A stretch of DNA of 64,000 nucleotides from Calliopum simillimum (GCA_951812925.1 OX638371.1:38662101-38726100); one strand, 5' to 3'. Positions 35,468-47,191 are shown, counted from the stretch's first letter. A program made the numbers and translations. Notes: generated by a model from the sequence alone, not told the origin.

Positions 35468-36365
35468 GGGTAAGGTAACCGGCTGTGGGCCGTCACCGGT
35501 TGTGGGCCACCACTTGTATTTTTTGACGTTTATAAAATATGACTGATCTGAGTATGAGGTTATGTGTACATTGACAATAGACAGTATTAGTGCAAACACT
35601 GAAGTGAAAGGATGCATCTGACCCGCAGCTACAACAAAACAAAAAAAATTGACGAAGAAATTTTCAATAAAGTAATTTCTGAAGATTTTGCGATTGTGAT
35701 AAAGCGAAGTGAAATATTGCAAAGAGGTGAGTGTTATGTTTTTATGCAGTATTTATGTTCAATTTTACGATTTTATATCGAGTTTGCTCAAAATTTCTCG
35801 CCACGAGAATTCTGCCAGTCACTTAAGGGATGGCTGCCGTTACCGGTTGTGGGCCACCTTTTGTAATCGGTTGTGGGTTACCATAAAATAAATAAATCGA
35901 CTTCTGTTAGCTGTCTTTTGGATGAACATGGCCCCTTGCAAGCCGCTTCACCCAAAAAATCATCAAATCGCGGCCGAAAGCCAAATTGCGAATCCGATGA
36001 GGATGATTAATAATTTGAAAAAGTCACATTTTCTTGATGTTTTTTCGCCACTGGAGGAGGCTTCATTGATAAATAAATTTTGATAATACATATTTCTTCA
36101 CTGGTTTTTTTTCATAATTTTGCATTTGAAGTGGACTTTTCAGGGTGGCCCACAGCCGGTTATAAATTTTTTTTGTCCAAAAACAAGCTCTTTACAAAAT
36201 TTGTCAAAAAAAAATTTTTTGTTGAAAAATTATAGAAAAATTGTTTCTTTTTGGGTACCTATTGCCTCTTGCTTTCCATTGGTACCCACAAGTCCGAAAA
36301 ATTTATACTTGAATGCAAGTTACGGGCAAAAAACGAAACCCGGCCCACAACCGGTTACCTTCCCC
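35468..36365. mobile_element. TA-flanked word-repeat element C (ACCGGTTGTGGGCCACC)
   Basis: Ends are GGGTAAGGTAACCGGCTGTG and the complement of GGGGAAGGTAACCGGTTGTG, with TA at 35466-35467 and 36366-36367. The word occurs twice at the left end (35474-35511), twice more at 35841-35882 and inverted at 36144-36161 and 36341-36359. A plus frame from 35612 begins RSYNKTKKIDEEIFNKVISE, weakly like the N-terminal DNA-binding start of pogo-type transposases, and a Lys/Arg- then Asp/Glu-rich scrap at about 35945-36009 could be its C-terminus; both are tentative. Layout matches elements A and B. Confidence 0.72.
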
Positions 36366-36369
36366 TACA

Positions 36370-36990
36370 TATGTATGTATATATTTTTTTAAGTAAACGT
36401 TTGCAGAAGTATATGTGACCGTACAGAGGAAAAGAGAGCAGTATAGCTAAAAATAAGAGATAGGGTAAATTTTACCTGTTTTCAGTTTAAAGTGGAATTT
36501 CGTGGTTAGACATGTTCTGAACATTTTACAATTGATTGGAGGTCGATTCTCAAATAACAAAAACACCATTAAAAGCGGTTTTACCAAACCTCTACCATGT
36601 AAGTGTTCGATATCTACAAACTTGAGTTTTTCATTTCAAAATGCCATAACTCAGTCAATTTTTGGAATTTTCCGGTGATCGAATTTGATTTCATTCAAAA
36701 TATTATGTATTTTTAGAAAATGCTTAAAAACCGGTTTTTGATTTTTGTGCAGACTAGGTCCCTCTGGACTGTCGCAAATGTACCTAATTTAACACGAGTC
36801 GGTCTCCATACAAAAAAAAAAAAAAGTAGAAAAAGTTAAAAGTTACCATTAGAGTATCTGGGTATTTTTTCCACAACTATGGCAGGTTAAATGTTAAAAA
36901 TTGTATGTCATTGTAAAAGGTTTAATAAGATCTATATGGTTTTGTCATGTCGTTTGGACATCCGAGGTCATTTTCTATCAGTATATCGTT
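36370..36990. other. No gene recognised
   Basis: AT-rich, no supported features. Confidence 0.45.
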
Positions 36991-36994
36991 TTTG

Positions 36995-37951
36995 TACCCT
37001 ACACCCAGGGTATATTCACTTTGTCCTTCCGTTTGTAACGCAGAGAAGGAGGCGTGGCAGATATAGAATAGTATATATATTCTTGATCAGCGTCACCTCC
37101 TGAGTCGATATAGCCATGTCCGTCCGTCTGGCTGGCTGGCTGGTTGTGCGTGAAAATATATTTTACGAGAAAACTGAGCAAGATAATTAAATGAAATTTG
37201 GTACACTGCCTCCGTCGTCAAAGATAGCTCGTGGGATTGAAAATTACCGAAATCGTTTAACGGACACGCCTACCGCCCATACAAAAAATATGTTCAAAAT
37301 GCAATTTTAGTAGTATTTTTCACGACAGTTCAACCAAAATACACATAAATACAACGAATTATTAGCGCAAGCTCTAAGCAAAGACTGGGCGTATTCGGAC
37401 AAGAGGGCGTGGCACCTACCATATACGCAAAAGCTTCAAAACGCTATACTAAAAGCGTTTTTTGAGATAATCGAACTAAATTTTACACAGACACTAAGAA
37501 CTATAAATGCAAGCTCTGAGAAAAAACTGGGTAACATCAGACAAGAGGGCGTGGCACCTACCATATAAGCATATATTTCAAAATGCTTTACTGAAAGAAA
37601 AATTTTTGAAATGTTATGCTGAAAGCGATTTTTGAGATAATCCAACAAAATTTCACTCGAATACTAAGGACTATAAATGCACACTCTGAGCTAAAACTAG
37701 ACGAACATGGACAAGAGGACGTGGCACCACCCATATAAGCAAAAGCTTCAAAACGCTATACTTAAAACGTTTTTTTGGGATAATCCAACCGAATTTCCTC
37801 CGACACTAATGACTATAAATGCAAGCTCTGAGCAAAAACTGGGTGAACTCGGACAAAAGGGCGTGGCACCTCCCATGTAAGCAAAATTTTCAAAATACTG
37901 CAGTGTAGGGTATTTAATGTTTGACCGGGCCAAAGGATACACCCTTACTAG
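36995..37951 (+). mobile_element. DINE-1-like element, copy 5 (complete)
   Basis: TACCCTACAC at 36995-37004, GTGTAGGGTA at 37903-37912, a hairpin with one mismatch (TTTGACC-G-GGCCAAA) and CTTACTAG ending at 37951. It has several internal tandem units starting GCAAGCTCT. It is the longest copy in the window. Confidence 0.85.
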
Positions 37952-37954
37952 GTT

Positions 37955-40020
37955 CCCTTTGCATTTGTAAGTCTTTAAAACATATTTACTACTAAAATTT
38001 TTTTGTGGAATTATTTAATACAAACTTTGGAACTTTGTACTTAAGAACCACACTCGCGAAACTTGTCGGGTAAAAACTTGTCAAATATGTAATATTAAAT
38101 TATTTTCTCAAGTGCGCGTTAAACTGGAAATAAAACATCCCGTTTGGGCCGTCCCACAGTGCTATCACTCCATACAATGGAACGTTATTTCTACAATTTT
38201 GGTTCGATTTCCATAAAATTTACCATACTGGTACATTTTTCCATGCTATAAGTATCTTTTTTCGCTGCAGAATTTTTTTCTGTGTGTTTATGATTCTCAA
38301 GAAGCTTATGTCAACTTTTGCTTAAATGACAGTGGGTATATTCATATTTTCATTAATAAGAAAAAAAAGACTTTTAATTAAAAACAAATGGACATTTATT
38401 TTTCTGATGAACAAGTACAAAGTGATTGAATTTAGCTCAAACCGGCATTTTGAAGCTTATCTGAAATGATTTTTTACGACAAAAAAGAAAAATTTTTTTT
38501 TTTGGACCTCTAAATAAGTAGAAGCTGTTCGCTCACGTTCAACAATCTTAGGACAACATTAGGATAAGTTTTCTGTCAAAAATTTATAACCCTAAGTTAG
38601 CTTGAAAGCTACTAAAATTCAATTGCATTTTTACATCTTCATGTTTATGTGAATTTGGATTTAAGCGTTGACAAAAATCAAGTCAAAAAACAAAGGAAGA
38701 CTTCTAAAAGTTGATGATGAAATGCGAACTTGTCTCTCGACTAGAACCTCATTTTGATTAAATTTTTGCTTTTTGTATTAAGTTGTGCCGCAAATAGCTT
38801 CAAATATTTTTAGTGTGCCGTGAACCAAAAAAGTTTGGGGTATACTGTTATATATGGCAATGACGTCTAACGTTAGAATGTGCCTATGACAAAATCAATT
38901 AATATTAATCCATTTGTGTATCAATATTATTGAGTCTTGTTAAACAAATAAAGATAAATCGTTTCATAAGACGAAGTTGCCTCTACGAGTACATATACTT
39001 ACTTTGGGATAGCAGTTCCACTGTTAGAGAAAATTAAAAATTTTTAGTTTTCGTTCACTTTCTTAAGTACAAATTATAGAGGAAGAGAAATATCAATTGC
39101 TCACGCATAAGTTTATTTCTGAAGTCCTTAGTTCTTTCTTGCTTCAACATCTGATACAAAAATTATCTGTATATTAAGATTATTGTGACCAAAAATCATT
39201 TTTCGACAACTTTTACCGGCTTTGAATCAAAATTCACGGGTTTTTCGAACTTAAAAAATACGAACTTAAATATTTATAAATTTTAATTTAAAATATTTTG
39301 ATACAAATATAATTTTAGAATAAACTTTGTACATTTTTATTCTTGAACTCAATGTTCTAAAGTGAAAATTTTGTCCTTTGGATGTCCCCGAAAAAGTTAA
39401 AATACAAGATCAACTTATATTTAAACAGGTCAACAAAATCGGTTCAGGCCCTGCTTCTATGCCTAAATCTCATCATATTCGCTTGATTTTTTTTTTTTTT
39501 TTTTGTTCGAAAAGTTGTGAGGGGAGCAGTTCATAGAATTATCATTTTTTTAAAAGATGGAGATACACACAACAAAATATTGAACATAATATTTATGAAC
39601 GGCATTCATACAAAGAAATTCATCGATTTTCAAATAAAAATTTTACATAAATATTTTTCTATGAAAAATATTTTTTACGAACTTTCGTTCTTGGACTTTA
39701 AGAATTTTTTCGTACGCATTAGAACGTTTCATAAATCTACAGATCAAAATTTTTTGCATAATAACATAGAATTAAAGAAAATTTTCATGAATTTTAAGTA
39801 AAAGTGTCATCAATTTAAAATATTGTTTTTAGGCTGTATTTCATCTTCTTTTTTTTGTTCTATGTATATAGGCTTATGCTAAAGCTCAAATATAGTATTC
39901 TTGAAAGTTCTTTTCTATGTCACTCACACTGTAATACTATGTGTGTGTGTGTATTCTCCTGGAACTGCTAGGCATACACAAGGGGAAAAAAAGTGCTTCA
40001 AAAACCCTTCTGAATGAAGT
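37955..40020. other. No gene recognised
   Basis: AT-rich. A 94-codon plus frame at 39517-39801 is Lys/Phe/Ile-rich and not convincing. Confidence 0.45.
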
Positions 40021-40090
40021 GCATCTTTTTCACCAGTAAGCGCTTCTGCTCCGTAAGAACTATTCTTTCTTTAAGCTTACCACAGCCTTA

Positions 40091-40110
40091 CTTCAAAAGG
40101 CCTTTTGAAG
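40091..40110. repeat. Perfect 20-bp palindrome
   Basis: CTTCAAAAGGCCTTTTGAAG equals its reverse complement. It lies between two AGCGCTT words (40040 and 40108). Confidence 0.7.
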
Positions 40111-40179
40111 CGCTTATTTGTAATGCTGCGGTATGCGTTTTTTCAATAAAATTTAAAAAAAAAAAAGTAAAAAAGCTGG

Positions 40180-40400
40180 CAGCACCAGGATTTAAATCCA
40201 CGACCGTCCGTGTGATAGATAGAAACAGAATATATTTACTTACATTTATTAACCCGTTAGACCGCTATACCAATGATATGCAGAGGTATTAAATTTGACA
40301 AAAAAAACTGTCGCATGCATTGGAGTTCGAACCCGTATACCAAAGCGCCGAGAAATATTACTAGCTCCTAATCACATACGCTACAGGCTCCTCTGCCGTC
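40180..40400 (-). mobile_element. Two SINE-like tRNA-derived heads in tandem
   Basis: On the minus strand, one piece has TGTAGCGTATGTGATTAGG (A-box-like) and, about 40 bp on, GGGTTCGAACTCC (B-box-like). A second has TATAGCGGTCTAACGGGTT and GATTTAAATCCTGG. Pol III internal promoter boxes in this order are typical of tRNA-derived SINEs. Neither folds convincingly as a functional tRNA, and tails are not resolved. Confidence 0.42.
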
Positions 40401-40821
40401 TCTGTGTAAAATTTGTATTATAAAAATTTTAATAAAATTTTTTTATTTGAAAAAAAAAAAAAAAAAAAATTATGAGTATCGTTCTTATAGTACAGTAAAA
40501 ATGTACAGTAAAAATGCAATGCTCAATTTTTTTTACTTAATGTTTTTAGAACCACTGTAGAGGCCTAATGCCAAAAATCATACCCCTGCATTTAGCCGCA
40601 ATTTTTTCAAGGTAATCACACATTTTACGACATTGTTACTGTTTTATTAGATTTTATTAACAAGTTATTACGTTTTAAAAAAAATTAATAAATTTTGTTC
40701 GATTTTCGATTTTTTTTTTTATATTCAACGAATTTTGTTCTAGGCTCAAATTCGATGAATTTTTTCGTTAGGAACGATAAATTTTTCATTGATAGTGTGT
40801 CCCTTTTTTTTGTGTGTGTAG

Positions 40822-41040
40822 CTTTAGCACTAAGGAACGATTATATGACCCTTATGTTTTAAAAGTGGGCGGTGCCACGCCTCTAAATGAGAAAAACGAT
40901 CTCACGGCCGAGCCGCTGCATCGTTTTTTATGAAATTTAGTACGCAGATAGAGTAACACTAAAGAACGAAAATATGACTTTTATGTTTTTAAGTCGGCTT
41001 TGCCACGCCTCCAAAGAGAAAAATGCACAGAAATGATTAC
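40822..41040 (+). repeat. Dispersed repeat with a 129-bp duplication
   Basis: CACTAAGGAACGA (40828) and CACTAAAGAACGA (40957) start two copies of a unit that includes a TATGAC..TTATGTTTT stretch and a TGCCACGCCTC motif. The style resembles the 8.7-9.7 kb repeat, but the units differ. Confidence 0.6.
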
Positions 41041-42100
41041 TGATAAGAATTTATTTGCTTAACTTACCAGTTGGGTGGGCTTTTAAAAGTTAAATCAAAA
41101 TGGGCGAATTTCGGCCACAAGGCAAACTCTAGTATAGAAAATACATAAAGACTTCATATCCCAATAAATGCAAGAAATCTATTGTGCTAGTGGTTTCCCG
41201 CGATTTATTTTCAGAAGGTTTTTTTGCAAAAAATTGGTCAAAATCAAAGCCAAATGCGAAAGAAAAGTAAAAGTGAAAGTTAACGCAAAAAAAAAAATGT
41301 TTTCGTGGATTTTTAGTGTATGAAACCATTTTTTACCTCACAGTTCTTAGATTTGCTTTGGCTAGTTACTTATGCCATAAAGCCAAAATTTATGCTCAAT
41401 ATACTCGTATATGTCTTTACATTCAAATAAATTTTTGCTCAAAAATGTATTGTTAAGTATCATAACTTTGAATTAACCAGATGAACGACTCAATTAAAAG
41501 TATAAAAATTTTACTTTCGCAAATCAGTTGTTCATACTGTTATCCATCCATGCTACGAAATGCAGTAACAATAACTCTTTAGCAGCATCAGACCAATTAA
41601 TTCAATTAAACCAGCGCTCATTTGTGATACTGAGCTGCTATAGCGGGGAGCGCTAATGCTGGGTGTAATAAAAGCATTTTTTCTTGTGAGAAAACAGTAT
41701 AAAATGAGCTAAACACAGTACATATTGTGTATTATACTCTGACTTCAACTCTGACTCTGTGACTGATGCCAATGCTTTCTTGTGTGCTACAAAAATAGGT
41801 CATACTCGTTGAATAAAAATGTTAAAGCACGTCATCGTCATCATCATCATCACCATTGCCCCGTTTCGACGCCCTCACTTGCATACAATGGTTACACTCG
41901 TTGTCATGTTCTGTTCTGGTATGTTCGCCATTCACCAAGGGAATGAACTTCTGCAGCAGCGCTATCAACTGCCAACAACAGCATGGGTGCGGTTTTTTTT
42001 GATGGTTCGCGTAGTTTCTGTACAACAGAATCCTAGAGAAAAAATTAATTAGAGCCGAACTAAAAAAAAAAATGCAAAACTAAAAAATCCAGCAATGGAT
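41041..42100. other. No gene recognised
   Basis: 41.75-42.05 kb is less AT-rich, with a 77-codon plus frame that has no recognised domain. It may be untranslated or regulatory sequence. Confidence 0.4.
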
Positions 42101-42420
42101 ATTAGGATGGACCGAAAAACACTATTTTTTTTCTTTTTCAAAAGGAATTTTGTTTTTTTTTTTCTATTTAAAAGTATAAATTTTAATCCTTAGATTTCTC
42201 TGTGATAAAAGAAAATTTTCATTTATATGGTAACAAATTAAAAAGACATGCATTTTTTATGAAAAATATAACATTTTAATACAGTAATGTTAAATTACAT
42301 TGTCATTGCATTACATTTGAGCCAGAAAAAAGCCATTTTTTTTATTTTATTATAATTTACGAATTTTACACAAAAACGTCAAAAGGTTTCACAAACGAAT
42401 GTGCTAAATACTTTCTTATA

Positions 42421-43308
42421 TTGGGTGTACAACTTAAAAACCGGAATTTTTTAGCGAAATTTGATGCTTTATTGTGGAAAAATGTTACAATATATTTTAT
42501 TCAAAGTATTGTCCATTGGAAGCTACAACATTTCTCCATCTTTCAGGCAATTTGTGAATTCCATCTCAAAAAAATTGCGCCGGCTTGGCGGCCAAAATTG
42601 AATCTATCCAATTTTCGATATCTTGAACTTAAGTGAAGCGTATTCCTGATAGGGCATTCTGCATCGATCGGAACAAATGGTAGTCTTATGGTGCAAGGTC
42701 TGGGCTATAAAGCGGGTGAGGCAAAATTTCCCATCCGTTGTTTTCCGTTGTTTTCCAGGTAATTTTTGACTGGGGCAGCAATATATGACCGAGCGTTGTC
42801 ATGATGAAAAATTATTGCTTCGTGTCTGGTCGCATTTTCCGGGCGTTTTTCGATGATGGCACGCTTCAAACGTATTAATTGTGTTCGATAGAGGTCACCT
42901 GTGAGCAATACAGAGCATTACCTTGGCACCATGGATATTTGCCTTTCGCTGGGAAGGTCCTGGTTGTCCGGGCTTTATATATGAATGTTGCGTTTCGGGT
43001 TGTCGTAATGGATCCATTTTTCATCCCCAGTCACGATCCGATGCAAAAATGACTTTTGGCAGCAGTTTTCTTTGCAAAAAAATGACCCAACAGAACCTCC
43101 CGCAAATGCTGTCTTTTTCTCCAATTTTCGAAGTTATTCATCGTGAAAAATAATAATGATGCACACAAGATAAAATTGTTTTGTTGACTGATTTTGACAG
43201 CTGTCAAATGTACCTTCAAAATGACATATATATAACGTTCGAGCATTCTCGATATTTGTTAGTACGGACATCCACCGTCAAATTCCGGTTTTTAAGTTGT
43301 ACACCCAA
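42421..43308 (-). mobile_element. Deleted mariner element (888 bp)
   Basis: Near-perfect TIRs of about 29 bp start TTGGGTGTACAACTTAAAAA at both ends, bordered by TATA. The minus strand has mariner transposase scraps: WDEKWIHYDNPKRN (first-Asp region), DLYRTQLIRLKRA, a HHDNARSYIAAPVKNYLE block (second-Asp region) and a C-terminal WIDSILAAKPAQFF region. The N-terminal helix-turn-helix is missing and several frameshifts are present. It appears to sit inside a SINE. Confidence 0.85.
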
Positions 43309-43385
43309 TATATTACTGATTATTGCGCTCCGGGTTCGAATCTCAGTGCAGATGAAATTTTTTATTTTTTTTTTATTTTTATTAT
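43309..43385 (+). mobile_element. 3' half of a SINE split by the mariner
   Basis: Just beyond the mariner comes CGGGTTCGAATCTCAGTGCA and then a T-rich tail, the same B-box block and tail as the SINE-like piece at 24735-24850. The A-box-side block (ACGAATGTGCTAAATACTTT) lies on the other side of the mariner at about 42396-42415. Confidence 0.42.
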
Positions 43386-43469
43386 TATTTTATATTGGGC
43401 ACATATTTCATTTTCCGCTCCGGAGGCTCTGTGCACAAATTAATAGAAATTTAAAAATTGGAATTGTAA

Positions 43470-43560
43470 ATCACCGAGTGGAGGATTTGAACCCGGGTCT
43501 CTCCACGCAGCGCAAATCATAAGACCGATACACTATCGTTTGCTCTTCTTCACAATTGAC
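43470..43560 (-). mobile_element. tRNA-like SINE head
   Basis: The minus strand reads GATAGTGTATCGGTCTTATG then, about 22 bp later, CCCGGGTTCAAATCCTCC, which fits pol III A- and B-box consensus at tRNA spacing. The arms do not form a clean cloverleaf by eye and the position is surrounded by transposons, so a SINE is more likely than a working tRNA gene. Confidence 0.45.
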
Positions 43561-43874
43561 GAACTGCGACTGTACGTAGTCAGTAACACTTTTGGTACTA
43601 GTGGCGGATTATGCATTTCATTTGGATTATTTTTGTTACAAGTTTTGGGTGTTGTCCGTTTTGGTTTACTTACAAAACAACTAGGCCAAAGATGGGACTA
43701 TTGAGACAATTGTCTCCGCCGGTCCTACAGGGAAGCTTTTAAGCTCATTTAAGTTCAAACAGCCTTTGCCGTATCACGCCTTTACCTGTGTTTTTTTTTT
43801 CTAGTTAAAATTGCGGCTTTTTTGTAGAATATGTATAAATTTTTTACGTAATTAAATATTGTATTACAATAATA

Positions 43875-44272
43875 GCCGTGTTTCTTTTGACGCGTATATA
43901 CAATTGTGGATATTTTTAAATTGCGATAACTCATGAACAGTGAGTCAGTCGCACATTTAAACTCTGAGAAACTTTTTTATGGAGAATCAAGTTCTCTACA
44001 AAAACTTTTCATTTTATTTTTCAAAAAATATATCTTTTAGGAGTTATTCTATAAAAACTGGTTAAGCGCCGATAAACGGTAAAAAAACACTTTTTTTTTA
44101 CATAACTTCTAAATAAGTATTTTTTTTTTTACAAAAGATTAAAATTATTTGTAGAGCTTGTAGTTTTCAATGAAAAAGACCCTTGGATTTTTTATCGTAC
44201 GACTCACCGTTCATAAGTTATCGCAATTTAAAAATTACCACAATTGTATATACGCGTCAAAAGAAACACGGC
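43875..44272. mobile_element. 398-bp MITE with long TIRs
   Basis: TIRs of about 73 bp start GCCGTGTTTCTTTTGACGCG and continue TATATACAATTGTGG at both ends, flanked by TA (43873-43874, 44273-44274). TIR identity is high. The middle has no coding capacity. TA and length suggest a Tc1/mariner-mobilised MITE. Confidence 0.85.
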
Positions 44273-44274
44273 TA

Positions 44275-45870
44275 ATATAAAAAAAAAATTTGTTTTTAAA
44301 TTTTACATTTTTTTTTCAAATTTTTAATTTGAAAAGTATATGGTTTAAAAGCTTAAATAGTTATCTTTCAAATGCTTTTTGATTTTTTCCGATAGGTCAA
44401 GTAAAAAGAATGCTAAGGACTTTCGTATTTTAGAAACCGAAAAAGAGGACTCTTACTTAAAAGTTACATGTCAATTACAATTACAATTTTTGTGGTTGAC
44501 GCATAACTTTTAAATAATTCGTAATTTTTTAAATCTTCAAACAACCAAAAAGCGGTTTAGATCTCCGCAGGGTGCCGTTGAGCGGTGGAATTTCTTTTGT
44601 ATAGTCATTATAGCCAAATAAACAACTGTGTCAAGTTTCAAGACTGCAGAAATTTTTTCGAAATGGCGATATTTTAACTAATTTTACTGTACTATTTCTG
44701 AAAAACAGTGCGCAATATATAAAGTAGGTTTATTTGACAAAAAATAAAAATGTTTTCGTTGCTTCATCACTACTTATGACTCATGAAAAATTTCTATTGC
44801 TATTACAAGTTCCAAATAAGAAACAATAAATATTTTTCGCCCCATCCTAGTGCCGTATCAAAAGAATAATGTTAATTTCACCCTTTTCCTAAACTGTTAC
44901 AAAATTGTGTTCTTGCAACCTTTATTTCTGACATGGTTTTCAAATGTTTGCTTTATAAATTATATACAAATTTGTTATACTGTAGTTTACATATAACTTA
45001 TTATATTATATACAAACACTATCGCTTACTTATACATATGTAGTATCAAACATCTGAACATATGTATGTTTGTATCAGACGAATTTGCTCATGCTTGTTT
45101 CAGCCCCATTTCAATTTAATTTGATGCTTTTATGGCTTGAAGTCTGTTATAAAGCAGCGCAAGTCTCTTTTTGTCTTGTGGAAACTCAAGAAAGCAATGT
45201 TACGCATTTGAGCGGCTACTATTGTACCCATTCATTATCGGGTCAAGCGTTTCATATATAGCACGAGCACAAAAGCACACGCTAACGTGCCTCACCTGTC
45301 AGTTTGTGCGAAAACGTACATAACGTTATCAGTTCGCGAGCAGAGTGTTGGCTTTGTTGTTTTGAGCACTACGCACAGTGTTACACGAACACCGATTTTA
45401 TTTTGTTTGTTTCTTTTTTTATGTGCTCAATATTTTTTTAATTAACTATTTAATTTCTGCATTGATGGGGTTTATAGAAAATTGTGGGATTAGGTTAGTG
45501 TCGGATAGACCGTTTTATAAACCACTCATCTTATACGTTAAAAAACCAACCAATGTATTTATGTTAGTGTAAATACTCACTAATAATTAGGTACTAAAAA
45601 TATCAATCTAACATAATTATAAATCGTTGTTTTATTTATTTTTGCTATCGGGTTTTTAATATATTTATTTATTTCCACAATATAAAAAATACGGTTATTA
45701 TTGAGAAATTAATTTTAGCGATACGAAAATATTTGTTTCAAACCAAAAACTATTTGGCAATTATGCGCAATAAATTTCTATAAAATAATTAAATATTTAA
45801 TTTTTTACTACTTTGGTACTCGTACATTTAGGGCCTAATTATGAAGTTGTCTAGAATTTCCCTCTCGAGA
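44275..45870. other. No gene recognised
   Basis: Mostly AT-rich. 45.22-45.40 kb is unusually GC-rich for the window and includes TTATCAGTTCGCGAGCAGAG, which resembles a fly initiator (TCAGT), but no adjoining coding exon supports a promoter. Confidence 0.4.
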
Positions 45871-46218
45871 ATACAGTGAGTCACATATGTATTTTGCACA
45901 CAAAAAATATTCAAAAATTCCAATTAATACTCAATTTTTAGCCGTTTCATTCTTGGAAAAGTAGTATTTTTTTTATAAACTTCGAGTCAATGGAACGTTA
46001 ACTATGAGACCACTTCATAAAAAAATTAAATAATGCGTTCTAATCCCCTAAAAAGCAAAGAAATGATTTATTCATCTTTTTTATAAGGTCACAAAAGTAT
46101 TTTGCTTTTTAGTAATATTTTACTTTGAGATTATTTATCAAGTAAAAGAGGCTTTTTTAATAATAACCATGCTAGCCATTATTTGAAGAGACATCATCTA
46201 AACATCTTTGCGAGGATT

Positions 46219-46491
46219 CTATCCCTTTACGACATTTTCGGTCGGTGTTTTTTCCCATTTTTCTTGCAGTACTCGTTTGAGCACATTTTTTTGATAAAAT
46301 ATGGTATTTTTTGACCTTTCCACTAGATAAGACCAAAAAAATTCCATTGGATTCGAAAAAAAATATCGCGTTGGTGTTTTAATCTCTTTGGTGTTGTACA
46401 GAAGTGTCCTAGGATGTGTATTTAGGGTCACTGTCTTTTGAAAATAAGAAGTCATCTTGTGGTAAGCCCATTTTTTAAGTACTGGGTCCAA
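46219..46491 (-). pseudogene. Tc1-like transposase C-terminal half, left arm
   Basis: Encodes KKWAYHKMTSYFQKT, then TKEIKTPTRYFFSNPMEFFW, the region between the second Asp and the catalytic Glu of Tc1-type proteins (normally ..DNDPKHT.. and S.[DN]LNPIE..W). The second-Asp motif is readable only in another frame. It faces outwards towards the left TIR and ends with a stop at 46219. Confidence 0.7.
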
Positions 46492-46799
46492 ATTTTTTTT
46501 GTAAAATGGGACTGATATTTATGTCTATCCATATTGCCACTGTTAAGTTTAAGTTTTCCCATTCCATTTGCCAAGGACAGCCCACGACACTCCATCATGT
46601 AAAATTGTTGCTTTTAAAAAATAAAAGTTTAGGGTTTTATTTGCTTTATGCTAGACCATGCGGCGTCCATCGGATCCGAAAATATTATTTTTGCTTTCTA
46701 TTGGATCCAATAATATAATATTTGCTTTCCATCAAATCGTTAGACGCCGTGTGGTCTGGCATAAGCCAAATAAAACCCTCAACTTTTATAACTTTAAAG

Positions 46800-47191
46800 C
46801 AACAATTTTACATGATGGTGTGTCGTGGGCTGTTCTTGGCTCATGGAATGGGGAAACTTAAACTTATCGGTGCCAATATGGATGGACATGAATATCAGTG
46901 CCATTTTATAAAAAAAATTTGCACCCAGTACTTAAAAAATGGGTTTACCACAAGATGACTTCTTATTTTCAAAAGACAATGACCCTAAATACACATCCTA
47001 GGACACTTCTGTACAAGACGAAAGAGATTAAAACACCACCGCGATATTCTTTTTCGAATCCAATAGAAATTTTTTGGCCTTATCTAGTGGAAAGGTCAAA
47101 AAATACCATATTTTATCAAAAAAATGTGCTCAAACAAGTACTGCAAGAAAAATGGGAAAAAACACCGACCGAAAATGTCGTAAAGGGATAG
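46800..47191 (+). pseudogene. Tc1-like transposase C-terminal half, right arm
   Basis: Mirror copy of the left arm on the plus strand. One frame gives GKLKLIGANMDGHEYQCHF, another FSKDNDPKYTS followed by a stop, and a third TKEIKTPPRYSFSNPIEIFW. It has the same stop and ending (ENVVKG) as the left arm. Frameshifts around the second-Asp motif show that it cannot produce active transposase. Confidence 0.7.

Noticed and set aside
39517..39801. 94-codon plus-strand frame
   Set aside because: Phe/Ile/Lys-rich composition typical of chance frames here; no homology recognised.
40180..43560. Functional tRNA genes
   Set aside because: A- and B-box words are present but clean acceptor and anticodon stems could not be drawn, and copies sit among transposons with T- or A-rich tails, so SINE heads fit better.
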